This document shows, one piece after another, positions 18,087 to 25,743 of a stretch of 64,000 bases of DNA; position 1 is the stretch's first letter; the number at the start of each line of letters is the position of its first letter. Source of the stretch: Candidatus Cloacimonas sp. (lineage in GTDB: Bacteria; Cloacimonadota; Cloacimonadia; Cloacimonadales; Cloacimonadaceae). The stretch lies in the NCBI GenBank assembly GCA_023227825.1, contig JALOCJ010000009.1, forward strand, positions 1 to 64,000, given 5' to 3'. The translations under genes were made by a program, and so were the position numbers. The notes beneath the pieces were generated by a model that was given only the letters and a program-made list of their open reading frames with translations, was not told the DNA's origin and searched no databases.

Positions 18087-19454
18087 ATGACTTTCGTACA
18101 CCTACATACTCACAGCGAATACAGCTGGCTGGATGGGGCCTGCAGCATTGATGATCTGGTGCAAAAGGCGGTGCAGTTAAAGATGCCGGCAGTGGCTATC
18201 ACTGACCGGAATAGCGTGGCAGGCGCTTCCCGCCTTTGGCATCAGTGTGTCAAAGCCGGGATTAAACCGATCATCGGACTGGAGATCGCAATTTTGAACG
18301 ACCCAGGAGATGGCAGAGCCTTTTCCGTGATCTTACTGGCTAAGAATGACTCTGGTTACGCAAATCTTTGCCGGTTGATCACCTTGGCTTATGAGTGCGA
18401 TTCTGCTACCCCAAAAATCACAAAAAGCCAATTGGCAGAGCATGCGCAAGATCTGATTTGCCTCTCCTTCAGCGTGGTGGGAGAGCTAAGCACCTTGCTT
18501 TTGGAAGGAAAAGATGATCAGGCAAAGCAGATTTCGGATTGGTATCATAAGGTCTTTGGCGATGATTACTATTACGAAGTGCAAAACCATGGCTTGCCCC
18601 AAGAAGCTGTTGCTATGAACAAGCTATTAAACCTGGCTTATGATACCAAGATACCCCTAGTGCTCACCAATGACTGCCACTTTATGGAGCGTAAGGATTC
18701 AATTGCTATAGATGCCCTGAACTGTATCAGAAAGGGTATTGATTTTAGCCATCCGGAAGCAAAGCGTTTTGCCTGCAATGAGTACTATTTCAAATCTCCC
18801 AAGGAGATGGGGGCTCTTTATGATTTCCCGCCACAACTTATCAACAACACCCTTGCCATAGCCGATAAGATTAATGTGTTAGATGGCTATATACCTGTTT
18901 CCGAAAGAGACCTAAATGTCCCCAGGGTGGTGGAAATACTACATGGTTTCTCACACTCACTTAAGATCAAATTCAAGCCCAATAGTAAGCATATAAGGGT
19001 TTCCCTGATGGAACATAAGTCTTCCGAAATATTGGAGCATCTCCGTATGCAGCTCTCTGATTTCGAGATCATTCACTATACAGAGTATAATTCTTGGACG
19101 CCCCGAAGCATCTATGCGGCTGTTCTGAAATCAATGAAAGTACCAGAGGAAAAGATCGAAGAACTTTGCGGTTTGATACCATCTGAGGCAAAGTCACTTC
19201 GGGAAGCAGTTTTAATCAGCGTTGATTTCTCCTGCCTATCCAGTGAGGACTACATTTGTTCACTAGCTACAGAAATAGGCGATAAATTGATCAAAATCCT
19301 CAAGGATGAGAGAACATCAAGACACTGTTATGCTCTGATCCCCAATGGGATGCCAGTACCTATTGTCCGGGATATTGATGGGCAGCCTAGATGCCAGTAC
19401 GATACCAACTCTATCACCGATGTTGGTATATTCACCCTTAAGTTCGAACCCTAA
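18087..19454 (+). CDS. shortened DnaE relative: PHP domain plus palm remnant lacking catalytic aspartates
   Basis: 455 residues. Residues 1 to about 265 match the PHP domain of bacterial replicative polymerase DnaE: HLHTHSEYSWLDG, AVAITDRNS, KPIIGLE, NHGLP and LVLTNDCHF. Most metal-type residues remain (H5, H7, D40, E66, D196, H198), but the usual DH of TDHG is DR (R41). The thumb is largely missing. Residues about 300-455 follow the polymerase palm: KHIRVSLM sits where PDIDIDF carries the catalytic Asp triad, later SIYAAVLKSMKVPEEKIEEL and CQYDTNSITDVGIFTLKF match RAAIRDVGRALG and VTQYDMNSVEDLG, and the protein then ends. Polymerase activity looks impossible; a PHP phosphatase or exonuclease role, or a binding role, is inferred. 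Confidence 0.82.
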   Translation: MTFVHLHTHSEYSWLDGACSIDDLVQKAVQLKMPAVAITDRNSVAGASRLWHQCVKAGIKPIIGLEIAILNDPGDGRAFSVILLAKNDSGYANLCRLITLAYECDSATPKITKSQLAEHAQDLICLSFSVVGELSTLLLEGKDDQAKQISDWYHKVFGDDYYYEVQNHGLPQEAVAMNKLLNLAYDTKIPLVLTNDCHFMERKDSIAIDALNCIRKGIDFSHPEAKRFACNEYYFKSPKEMGALYDFPPQLINNTLAIADKINVLDGYIPVSERDLNVPRVVEILHGFSHSLKIKFKPNSKHIRVSLMEHKSSEILEHLRMQLSDFEIIHYTEYNSWTPRSIYAAVLKSMKVPEEKIEELCGLIPSEAKSLREAVLISVDFSCLSSEDYICSLATEIGDKLIKILKDERTSRHCYALIPNGMPVPIVRDIDGQPRCQYDTNSITDVGIFTLKFEP

Positions 19455-19472
19455 AAAGTCATAGGAGGAAAG

Positions 19473-20315
19473 ATGACGACATACAAAGAATCAAATGAGA
19501 TCAGGTTAAAAAATAGCTCTGATACCAGAGTGAGACCTTTTTTCCAGAATTTGCTCAATCGAGATGCATCGGGACTATCATGGCTGACAAAGCTAGTAAA
19601 ATTAGCATCCCAAAACAAAGATCTAGCCAGCAAGATGGCAATGATGAATTGCAGAATACTGGATCAGTTAGTGGAAGGATCGAAAAATGACAAGCCGAAG
19701 TGTTTTGAGCATTCTGTTTCCCCGAGTAAAAATTTCTTGCGTTGGTTAATCGAGCACCCTGAAAGACTAAGAGTACCGGAAAACTATGGTACCAAAGATG
19801 AAGATAAGAGAGAGCGCAGGAAATGCCTGCAAGGAGAATACGGAGTACAAAGGCAACAAGAGATGATGAAGGATGCGATTAACCTACTAAATGAGAAAGG
19901 CGCACAAGGATCAAGAAAACAATGGTGGGCATTTGAAGGATTTACAATGATGGATTGCCTTTTGGAAACAGACGATTTTCTGCTTGGCATCGAAGGTAAG
20001 CGAACGGATAAGGTGTCTCCGGCTACGGATTGGTTTCCCCAAAGAAACCAGATTATCCGCAACCTAGAAGTGCTAAAAGAGAAAGCAGGAACTAAAGAAT
20101 ATGCCATACTTCTGATGAGCGAAGATGGCAAAGACCCCATCACGGATAATGATTTTTACAACAGCCTCCCTCACTATTCCGAACAAGAAATCGCAGAAAT
20201 AAAGAAGCATTACTTGGGTGCTGTATCCTGGCGGCAAGCATGCGAGGCTGTGGGGCTGGACTATAGTGCTTTACCTGAGACCATTCGGGATGTCTACCAG
20301 TCCATTGAGAGATAA
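19473..20315 (+). CDS. PD-(D/E)XK nuclease-like protein C
   Basis: 280 residues. MMDCLLETDDFLLGIEGKRTD gives D161, E174 and K176, followed by the WFPQRNQIIRNLE helix (R191, Q193, N197, E199). This arrangement recurs in a family of stand-alone hypothetical proteins with a restriction-endonuclease-like core. A strong AGGAGG precedes the ATG and the gap from the PHP gene is 18 nt. It is the last intact gene of the operon; the DNA beyond it is decayed. It could cleave DNA, but target and control are unknown. Confidence 0.78.
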   Translation: MTTYKESNEIRLKNSSDTRVRPFFQNLLNRDASGLSWLTKLVKLASQNKDLASKMAMMNCRILDQLVEGSKNDKPKCFEHSVSPSKNFLRWLIEHPERLRVPENYGTKDEDKRERRKCLQGEYGVQRQQEMMKDAINLLNEKGAQGSRKQWWAFEGFTMMDCLLETDDFLLGIEGKRTDKVSPATDWFPQRNQIIRNLEVLKEKAGTKEYAILLMSEDGKDPITDNDFYNSLPHYSEQEIAEIKKHYLGAVSWRQACEAVGLDYSALPETIRDVYQSIER

Positions 20316-20403
20316 AAATCCGAGAAAAAACGACTTAAGGAGATCAACAACAATTAACAAGATGAAACAAATAGAAGCTTTATACTGATATTCTTTGGGG
20401 TGG

Positions 20404-20704
20404 ATGTTCATTGTATCTGTAGTAAGTTGGATTAAGGTGAAAGGGTGGCTTTTTGCAGCCATCTTTGAGCCAATAGGAGCTGTATTGCTCTTTTTTGGCA
20501 ATAAGCTAAACGAGCCCTTTGCGTTGGCTAGTAAGGGTAAAAAAATTTGAGAGAAAGCGTAAAAAGGCGGACGAAAGAAAAGCAGCGTTTGAACGCAAAC
20601 AAGCAGAGTAAACAGCCACGGGTAAACATACCGATGATGATCGCAGAGCCAAACTGCTTGAACAGGAGCAGGAAAAGCTTCGAAAACAAGAGAAAGATAT
20701 ATAG
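20404..20704 (+). pseudogene. frameshifted small membrane/charged protein remnant
   Basis: From ATG 20404, 48 codons encode a hydrophobic segment (WLFAAIFEPIGAVLLFFG) and stop at 20548. A shift of one base continues in a lysine/glutamate-rich frame (FERKRKKADERKAAFERKQAE), interrupted by a TAA after QAE and ending at 20702-20704. The run of seven A near 20539-20545 is a plausible site of the shift. I read this as one decayed gene: a membrane helix plus a charged tail. Function is unknown. Confidence 0.5.
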
Positions 20705-20727
20705 TTTTTGGAGTATAGGATTACTTT

Positions 20728-20868
20728 ATGAACCTTATTGAGTCTGTAGTAAACGCCATTCTATGTTCCATCAAGGGAGCATTTGGAGTAATTGAAGCTT
20801 AAGAAAGTATTTTAGATTCATCTATGGTTTGGTTTCTAGAATGGCTTGATAATCAGAATCCATCGTAA
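20728..20868 (+). pseudogene. short gene remnant with internal stop
   Basis: ATG 20728 opens MNLIESVVNAILCSIKGAFG; a TAA at 20800-20802 is followed in the same frame by ILDSSMVWFLEWLDNQNPS and a stop at 20866-20868. The product would be a small hydrophobic protein of about 46 residues. It directly abuts the transposase remnant. It may be two chance frames, hence the low confidence. Confidence 0.35.
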
Positions 20869-21138
20869 AGAGAAGACTACAAGCTTGCCGTTGAGAACGA
20901 GTTCTACCAAGTCGCTTTCAGTAAGAAACTCTATCACAGTATAGAAGAACTGCAAACTGATGTTGATCAATGGATTGAGTGTTACAATAAGGAAAGACCT
21001 CATTCCGGTAAATACTGTTTTGGTAAGACCCTTATGAAAATTATCATTGACACAATTCAGCTATCTAAAGATAAAGTAATTTATAATAATTACTCGGTGA
21101 CTAACAGCACCGATTGTCGGACATCGTCGGACTACTAA
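20869..21138 (+). pseudogene. C-terminal remnant of an IS481/IS3-type transposase
   Basis: An open frame without a start. NEFYQVAFSKKLYHSIEEL, then WIECYNKERPHSGKYCFGKT, matches the end of the DDE integrase core of IS481-family transposases (the usual NEFY.VAFRKK and YNNERTH.GK motifs, including the last catalytic-region helix). The N-terminal three quarters and the DDE triad are absent. Its stop overlaps the ribosome site of the next gene. It marks past transposition at the end of the nuclease operon. Confidence 0.8.
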
Positions 21139-21150
21139 AGGAGATTGGAT

Positions 21151-22275
21151 ATGAAAAAACAGGTTACTTTGATAATTTTTATAATACTACTGTGTGGCTA
21201 TCTGTATGCGGGGTCACAATATGTGTATTTAACAAACGGATTTGAACCTTCTGCTATCAATCTTGCCTTAGGTGGTAATCCTATAGCAGCAGTTAACTTC
21301 TGGCATAATGATCCTTTAACTTCATATAGTAATCCAGCATTTACTTCACTTCACAAAGGGATTAGCTATTCATCATCAAACTACAATTTCATGAAACTAA
21401 GTTCTGATATCGGAACACTTGACTACAAGGCCTCTATAACCGCCTTTGGATATAAAGGCATTGGCTTGGTTGCTTCGATAATACCTGGATATACTACCGA
21501 ATCAAATTACGGCGAAACTGTGACAACGAATCCACAAAACATTCCAGGCCCCACGATCGAACTAATTGACAGAGCCAATGTATATGGTTTATCTATCGAT
21601 CTAAAGGAGTTTAGCAATAATTTCATTCAAAATGTGACGATCCTTCCTAAAGGCACTGATCTTGCTCTTGGGTTAAATTATATACGCAATTCTAATACCT
21701 TGACCGGCCAAACACGCTATGCACATAGTTTTGATTTTGGTGTGTTAGGAACGATGTCTCTTGTAAATAGAAAACTATTTCAAATTGAGGGGGCTTTGGG
21801 AGTATCGATGTTCAACGTTTTCAATAATTCTCAGGATAAATTGCTCTCCGACGGGGAAGAAACTATATATAGACGACTTAATATCGCGTCGGGAATATCC
21901 TCAAGTACGCGCAATCCTTCCTATAGAAAAGAACAAAGCTTTGGTGTGCAGAATTTAAGCTCTCTAAGGATTTTAGGTGGGAGATGCTTAGAATATGCTT
22001 CCGATGAGCTATCTTATGGCTTCGGTGCGGAACTTGGCCTTTGTGATGTGCTATTCCTGAGAGTTGGTAAGCATAAAAATGAAGAAGGTCTGATCGAAGG
22101 AAAAACCTACGGTGCAGGGTTGAGGGTGCATTACCGAAATCTGATAGGGATCAGATACGACTATGCTCACTTTCCAGTAGTTAGTGGATTTGAGGACAAA
22201 ACATCTCATAGTTTCGGATTTGATGTGGATTTATTGGGCTTTTTGAATCCAGGCAAACTATGTAATGAGAACTAA
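21151..22275 (+). CDS. outer-membrane beta-barrel protein, PorV/PorQ-like (UPF0164 type)
   Basis: About 374 residues with a signal peptide (MKKQVTLIIFIILLCGYLYAGS). An Asn-Pro-rich opening follows (LALGGNPIAAVNFWHNDPLTSYSNPAFTSLHKG), the signature of PorV/PorQ and UPF0164 outer-membrane proteins that serve T9SS or related export in Bacteroidota-like bacteria. Alternating beta strands run to the end. ATG 21151 is preferred to TTG 21145, because AAAGGAG lies 7 nt before the ATG. Its composition is closer to the core genome than to the nuclease genes around it. It is followed 12 nt later by a lipoprotein gene. Confidence 0.72.
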   Translation: MKKQVTLIIFIILLCGYLYAGSQYVYLTNGFEPSAINLALGGNPIAAVNFWHNDPLTSYSNPAFTSLHKGISYSSSNYNFMKLSSDIGTLDYKASITAFGYKGIGLVASIIPGYTTESNYGETVTTNPQNIPGPTIELIDRANVYGLSIDLKEFSNNFIQNVTILPKGTDLALGLNYIRNSNTLTGQTRYAHSFDFGVLGTMSLVNRKLFQIEGALGVSMFNVFNNSQDKLLSDGEETIYRRLNIASGISSSTRNPSYRKEQSFGVQNLSSLRILGGRCLEYASDELSYGFGAELGLCDVLFLRVGKHKNEEGLIEGKTYGAGLRVHYRNLIGIRYDYAHFPVVSGFEDKTSHSFGFDVDLLGFLNPGKLCNEN

Positions 22276-22287
22276 AGGAGGTCTATT

Positions 22288-22650
22288 GTGAAAATGCTTT
22301 TGATTTTTACATTGATTATTACAATTTTTATGCTTATGATCTGCGGATGTAACCCTAATACAGCTCTTGAAGAGAACTCAACATGGCTTGGCGAGGCAAA
22401 CCCAAACCCAATGCAAGTTGGAGAAACTACCACCATCCAATATGGAATATCAGATGGTGATACTGGATACTTGTTTATCCACAATAGCTTAGGACAACCA
22501 GTGAAGATAATAATTTTAATTGAAGGTAGTAATTCCCTTAACTGGAATGGCCGGGATGACGAGGGGCGACTCTGTGCTTCTGGAGTATATTACTATACAT
22601 TGTTAACCAACTTCTTATTTCAAACCAAGAAGCTGGTTATTTGCATGTAA
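22288..22650 (+). CDS. small lipoprotein with a FlgD/T9SS-sorting-like Ig domain
   Basis: 120 residues. A hydrophobic signal ends in MICGC, a credible lipobox with Cys at about residue 21. The rest resembles the C-terminal sorting/FlgD-like fold: NPNPMQVGETTTIQYGIS, then the turn GSNSLNWNGRDDEGRLCASG, the VYYYTL strand and a final KKLVICM. T9SS sorting domains normally sit at the end of large proteins and end in a basic Lys/Arg residue; here the domain stands alone on a lipid anchor. The start is GTG at 22288, with AAAGGAGG 6 nt upstream. It is probably co-transcribed with the preceding outer-membrane gene. Confidence 0.65.
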   Translation: MKMLLIFTLIITIFMLMICGCNPNTALEENSTWLGEANPNPMQVGETTTIQYGISDGDTGYLFIHNSLGQPVKIIILIEGSNSLNWNGRDDEGRLCASGVYYYTLLTNFLFQTKKLVICM

Positions 22651-22749
22651 AGAGAACTGGATACCCATTTTTCACTTTAGGTAGCAAGGCTAATTCCCTT
22701 ATCCAGTTAAGCTGTGATGTGATTATGATCTTAAAATTGCTCGTCCAGC

Positions 22750-23373
22750 TTATGGCTCTTTGGCTTTACTGATACTATCCAGATACGCGAGCACCGTCTC
22801 CCGGCGAATGTCCCAAACCGGAGTTTTCCAGAAGCTGTTGAAGCACTCGTCAAAGATAGCATCCAGATCTATCTCCGGTTCCTCAGTTAATAGTTTCATG
22901 GCTTTGCTCAGAGGCCTTATCCTGCGTTGATACTCTATGCTGTCAATCTTTCCTGCTTTTAAATCCTTTCTAATGGCTTGAAGTTCTTGCAGAACCGCAA
23001 CCTTGCGCTGATCCCTTTCGTTGGCTTCCGGACTGAAATACTTGATGTAAGCATTCTTGTATTTGTAGTCCGCCAGAGCCGCCAGCAGACTGTCCTTATG
23101 GTCATCCACAAAGGCACAGAACCTATAGATGGCAAGCAGCAGGGTTGCCGCTTTCTCGTCACCCGTTTTGCCCAAGAAGTTATGAACCTGTAAACCCAGC
23201 AAAGTTATGCAGCCTGAGCTCTCTGAGACGCCTTCATAGGGACTGGTGATCTCTACTGCGATGTTTCTCTTGTTCCGCAGGGTGATCCTGCCGCTTACGA
23301 CTATGCCATCTACCATAATCTCAATGCTATCTCCTTCAATTATTAGATTGGTGTAGTTAAATATTTCTTTCAT
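22750..23373 (-). CDS. unknown protein, partner of the minus-strand AAA+ ATPase
   Basis: 207 residues, not recognised. The first 60 residues look like a small beta domain (IEGDSIEIMVDGIVVSGRI). The rest is helical and charged, with a coiled-coil-like stretch from about residue 115 to 160 (RDQRKVAVLQELQAIRKDLK). There is no signal peptide or membrane helix. It lies 27 nt downstream of the ATPase gene on the same strand, with a ribosome site (AGGAGG) just before the ATG, so the two are very likely one transcript. It may be an adaptor or substrate of the ATPase. Confidence 0.75.
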   Translation of the reverse strand: MKEIFNYTNLIIEGDSIEIMVDGIVVSGRITLRNKRNIAVEITSPYEGVSESSGCITLLGLQVHNFLGKTGDEKAATLLLAIYRFCAFVDDHKDSLLAALADYKYKNAYIKYFSPEANERDQRKVAVLQELQAIRKDLKAGKIDSIEYQRRIRPLSKAMKLLTEEPEIDLDAIFDECFNSFWKTPVWDIRRETVLAYLDSISKAKEP

Positions 23374-23400
23374 GATTCCTCCTTTGATGTATTTATGTGA

Positions 23401-25323
23401 TTAAAGTGTAAAGCCAATAGCTTGCCTTGTTCTCTCAAAACTGGTTCCGCTTTCCAGTAAAGCATATTTGCGTAGGTCATTAAGGGTCAGCTTGGTACCT
23501 TTTCCACGCAGAAAAGCCTCATGACAGGCGTTTTGCACCACCAGCCTGATCTGTCCTCCAGTGAAAGTGAAGTCCTTCGCTAAGCTTTCCACAGGTATGT
23601 CCTGAGCGCCTGGAATGGTATTCGGAAGATGTAAACGCCAGAGTGCTGCCCGGGATTCATAATCCGGAACTTTGATCTCAAGCTTGTAGTGAAAGCGGCG
23701 GGACATCGCCAGATCCAGATTTTCCACCAGATTGGTAGTGATGATCAGGATGCCGGGAAAGGTCTCCATCTCTTCCAGAAAAACACTCTGGATAGTATTT
23801 TCCGCATGATCCACAGATCGTTCGGGAGATTCCAGGCGCTGATGGATCAGCTGGTCTCCCTCGTTTAGCAAAAAGACAGGAGACAAGCTATTCACTGCCT
23901 CACGCATCTCCTGGAATAGTTCCCGGGCTCGCTTTTCGCTTTCCCCATAAAAAGCGCCCCGGATGGCATTGGCATTGATCTGGATCAAAGGACGCTTCAA
24001 TTCATTGGCGATCACACCAGCGATAAAGGTCTTACCTGTGCCTGGAACTCCATGCAATAGTATGTTGCAGCCTTGCTGGACATTCTTGTCAGCTGTCAGG
24101 GACGCACCAACCAGACCCCATTTGGTAAATTTATCCCGCTGGGGATTCCTCAGCCTTTGCACTATAGTGACGATCAGTTCCCGGGTAGGCATATCCAAAA
24201 TAAGCTGCTCCAACTTCTGGGTGGGATAGATGCGAGTGAGATATGTGGATTTAAACAGCGAGCTATCCTCCTTGCCTGATTCTTCTGTTGATACTTCCAT
24301 TTTGGCATGCAGAGCAGCCACAGCTTTTGAGGTAAGTTCCATCATATAGACAGCAAAAACAGGGAAATGGGGTTCTATCAGGCCTTTGGCGCAAAGCAGA
24401 TTATCCTTGCCTAGCTTATCTATATAGTTCTTATGTTGCCTGGGGTTTTTAGCCAGAAGCGATGCCAGGGTGGCAGGAGAAACCTGATTTGCTGTCTCGC
24501 GGTTGTAGTAATCTATCAGCAGCAGGCATTTCTGCCAGAATGTGTTGAGTTTGTGCTTTTTACAGAGCTCTTTCCACCTGGCAGCACCATTGGACGAAGA
24601 CAAGGCCTGTAAATAGGCATCGAATATCAGATTTACGGTTCTGCCATAGCAAGCTCCGGTACTGGACGAGAAATCGTCAGCCAGCTCTGGATAGTGAAGA
24701 AAGAGCACCCCGATCATTTTCAAGACGGAATCCATAGCACTGTCAGGTTTGGCAAGGCCTTTACTAAAAGCCTTAAGTCCCTCCTTAATAGGGTCTTTGC
24801 CCAGGATCAGGTTCCAGAGCAGGCCATTAAGCTTCAAGCCAGTGCCATAAAGTGCCCGCAGGTCATAATGATAGTCCGCTCCCTGCAGGTGAGGTGTACT
24901 CAGGATTTCCCGATCTATCAGATCAACTATGGTTGCATACTGCTTATCCAGGTTATCCTGAATTCCAGGCAACATCTCGCAGATCTCGGACACATTGAAA
25001 TCTTGCACACCGTGGACTTTGGTCTTTTGGCAGATCTTTGCTATCAGTATCAGTTCATTTGGCTGTAGCCGATAAGAGGCAAGGAGCTGAGATTTGGAGA
25101 TAGCTCTGAGTAAAGCGTTCATACTATCTTCATTATAGAAATTACTCTGCTGATTTTCACCGGTCTCATTTCTGGAACAATCCTGCTGTTCCCTTCTCAT
25201 CTCAGGCACATTAATCTCATCACCGCATTCATCATCTCCTAAGAGACTATGAATATAGGACTCCACCTTTTTTTGATCTTCGGTTACCTGAAGTTGCTCC
25301 AGATATCTTAAAATACTTTTCAT
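23401..25323 (-). CDS. AAA+ ATPase, convergent paralogue
   Basis: 640 residues. A helical N-terminal 400-residue region precedes the AAA+ module: Walker A HGVPGTGKTFIAG (about 421-428), Walker B-like VFLLNEGDQLI (about 480), sensor-1 region IITTNLVEN, arginine-finger region MSRRFH and the lid motif FTGGQIRLVVQNAC. It matches the 14.6-kb ATPase across the ATPase half, including the unusual NE in Walker B, and shares a similar N-terminal layout. I start it at ATG 25323 (GGAGG 8 nt upstream); a longer start at 25338 would place the ribosome site inside the gene. Its 3' neighbour is an unknown 207-residue protein. The two ATPase clusters converge, suggesting duplication and rearrangement within one island. 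Confidence 0.9.
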   Translation of the reverse strand: MKSILRYLEQLQVTEDQKKVESYIHSLLGDDECGDEINVPEMRREQQDCSRNETGENQQSNFYNEDSMNALLRAISKSQLLASYRLQPNELILIAKICQKTKVHGVQDFNVSEICEMLPGIQDNLDKQYATIVDLIDREILSTPHLQGADYHYDLRALYGTGLKLNGLLWNLILGKDPIKEGLKAFSKGLAKPDSAMDSVLKMIGVLFLHYPELADDFSSSTGACYGRTVNLIFDAYLQALSSSNGAARWKELCKKHKLNTFWQKCLLLIDYYNRETANQVSPATLASLLAKNPRQHKNYIDKLGKDNLLCAKGLIEPHFPVFAVYMMELTSKAVAALHAKMEVSTEESGKEDSSLFKSTYLTRIYPTQKLEQLILDMPTRELIVTIVQRLRNPQRDKFTKWGLVGASLTADKNVQQGCNILLHGVPGTGKTFIAGVIANELKRPLIQINANAIRGAFYGESEKRARELFQEMREAVNSLSPVFLLNEGDQLIHQRLESPERSVDHAENTIQSVFLEEMETFPGILIITTNLVENLDLAMSRRFHYKLEIKVPDYESRAALWRLHLPNTIPGAQDIPVESLAKDFTFTGGQIRLVVQNACHEAFLRGKGTKLTLNDLRKYALLESGTSFERTRQAIGFTL

Positions 25324-25352
25324 AACAATTACCTCCATATATTCATACTATT

Positions 25353-25382
25353 ATTATAACTTCTGGGAGAAAAAATTTTCAA
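25353..25382 (-). promoter_or_regulatory. promoter of the minus-strand ATPase pair
   Basis: Reading on the minus strand: TTGAAA (25382-25377), an 18-bp spacer, then TATAAT (25358-25353), about 30 bp before the ATG. The -10 is a perfect consensus. The inverted repeat that flanks the promoter at 13.9 kb is absent here, so the two clusters are probably controlled differently. Confidence 0.6.
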
Positions 25383-25743
25383 AATTCTTTCATCCTTGAT
25401 ATCATCTCTGGGTATCTTAGAATCTATTGTAAGGCAGGTATTTCTCTATGTGCGTCTCTACAGGATAAATCAACAGCTTTTGTAGGATTCAATTATGGCA
25501 TTTCATCAAATCCACCGGACTAAGAATCAGATATGTGCTTGTAATCGTGCTGATCGGCAAATCCATTTGCAATTTTCGTTGTCACTTTGCATTGGATGAG
25601 ATTTGAGTAATTTGCAGGAACTGGAATTTACAGGTGTAAATAACATCCACTATTGGCTATTTCCAAATTTTCCTTGACGGTAAAACGCTAATTAAAACGG
25701 TGAAAACAAATATATAACTATAATAAATAAAGGAGATTCAATA
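25383..25743. other. intergenic stretch at island right edge
   Basis: About 360 bp with no gene or clear repeat. A TATAAT at 25719-25724 lies very close to the next start and has no convincing -35. The change from G+C-richer island DNA to A+T-richer core DNA occurs in or near this stretch. Confidence 0.5.

Noticed and set aside
22655..22708. 9-bp inverted repeat AACTGGATA/TATCCAGTT between convergent genes
   Set aside because: A 36-nt loop and no T-tract make it a weak terminator candidate; probably chance.
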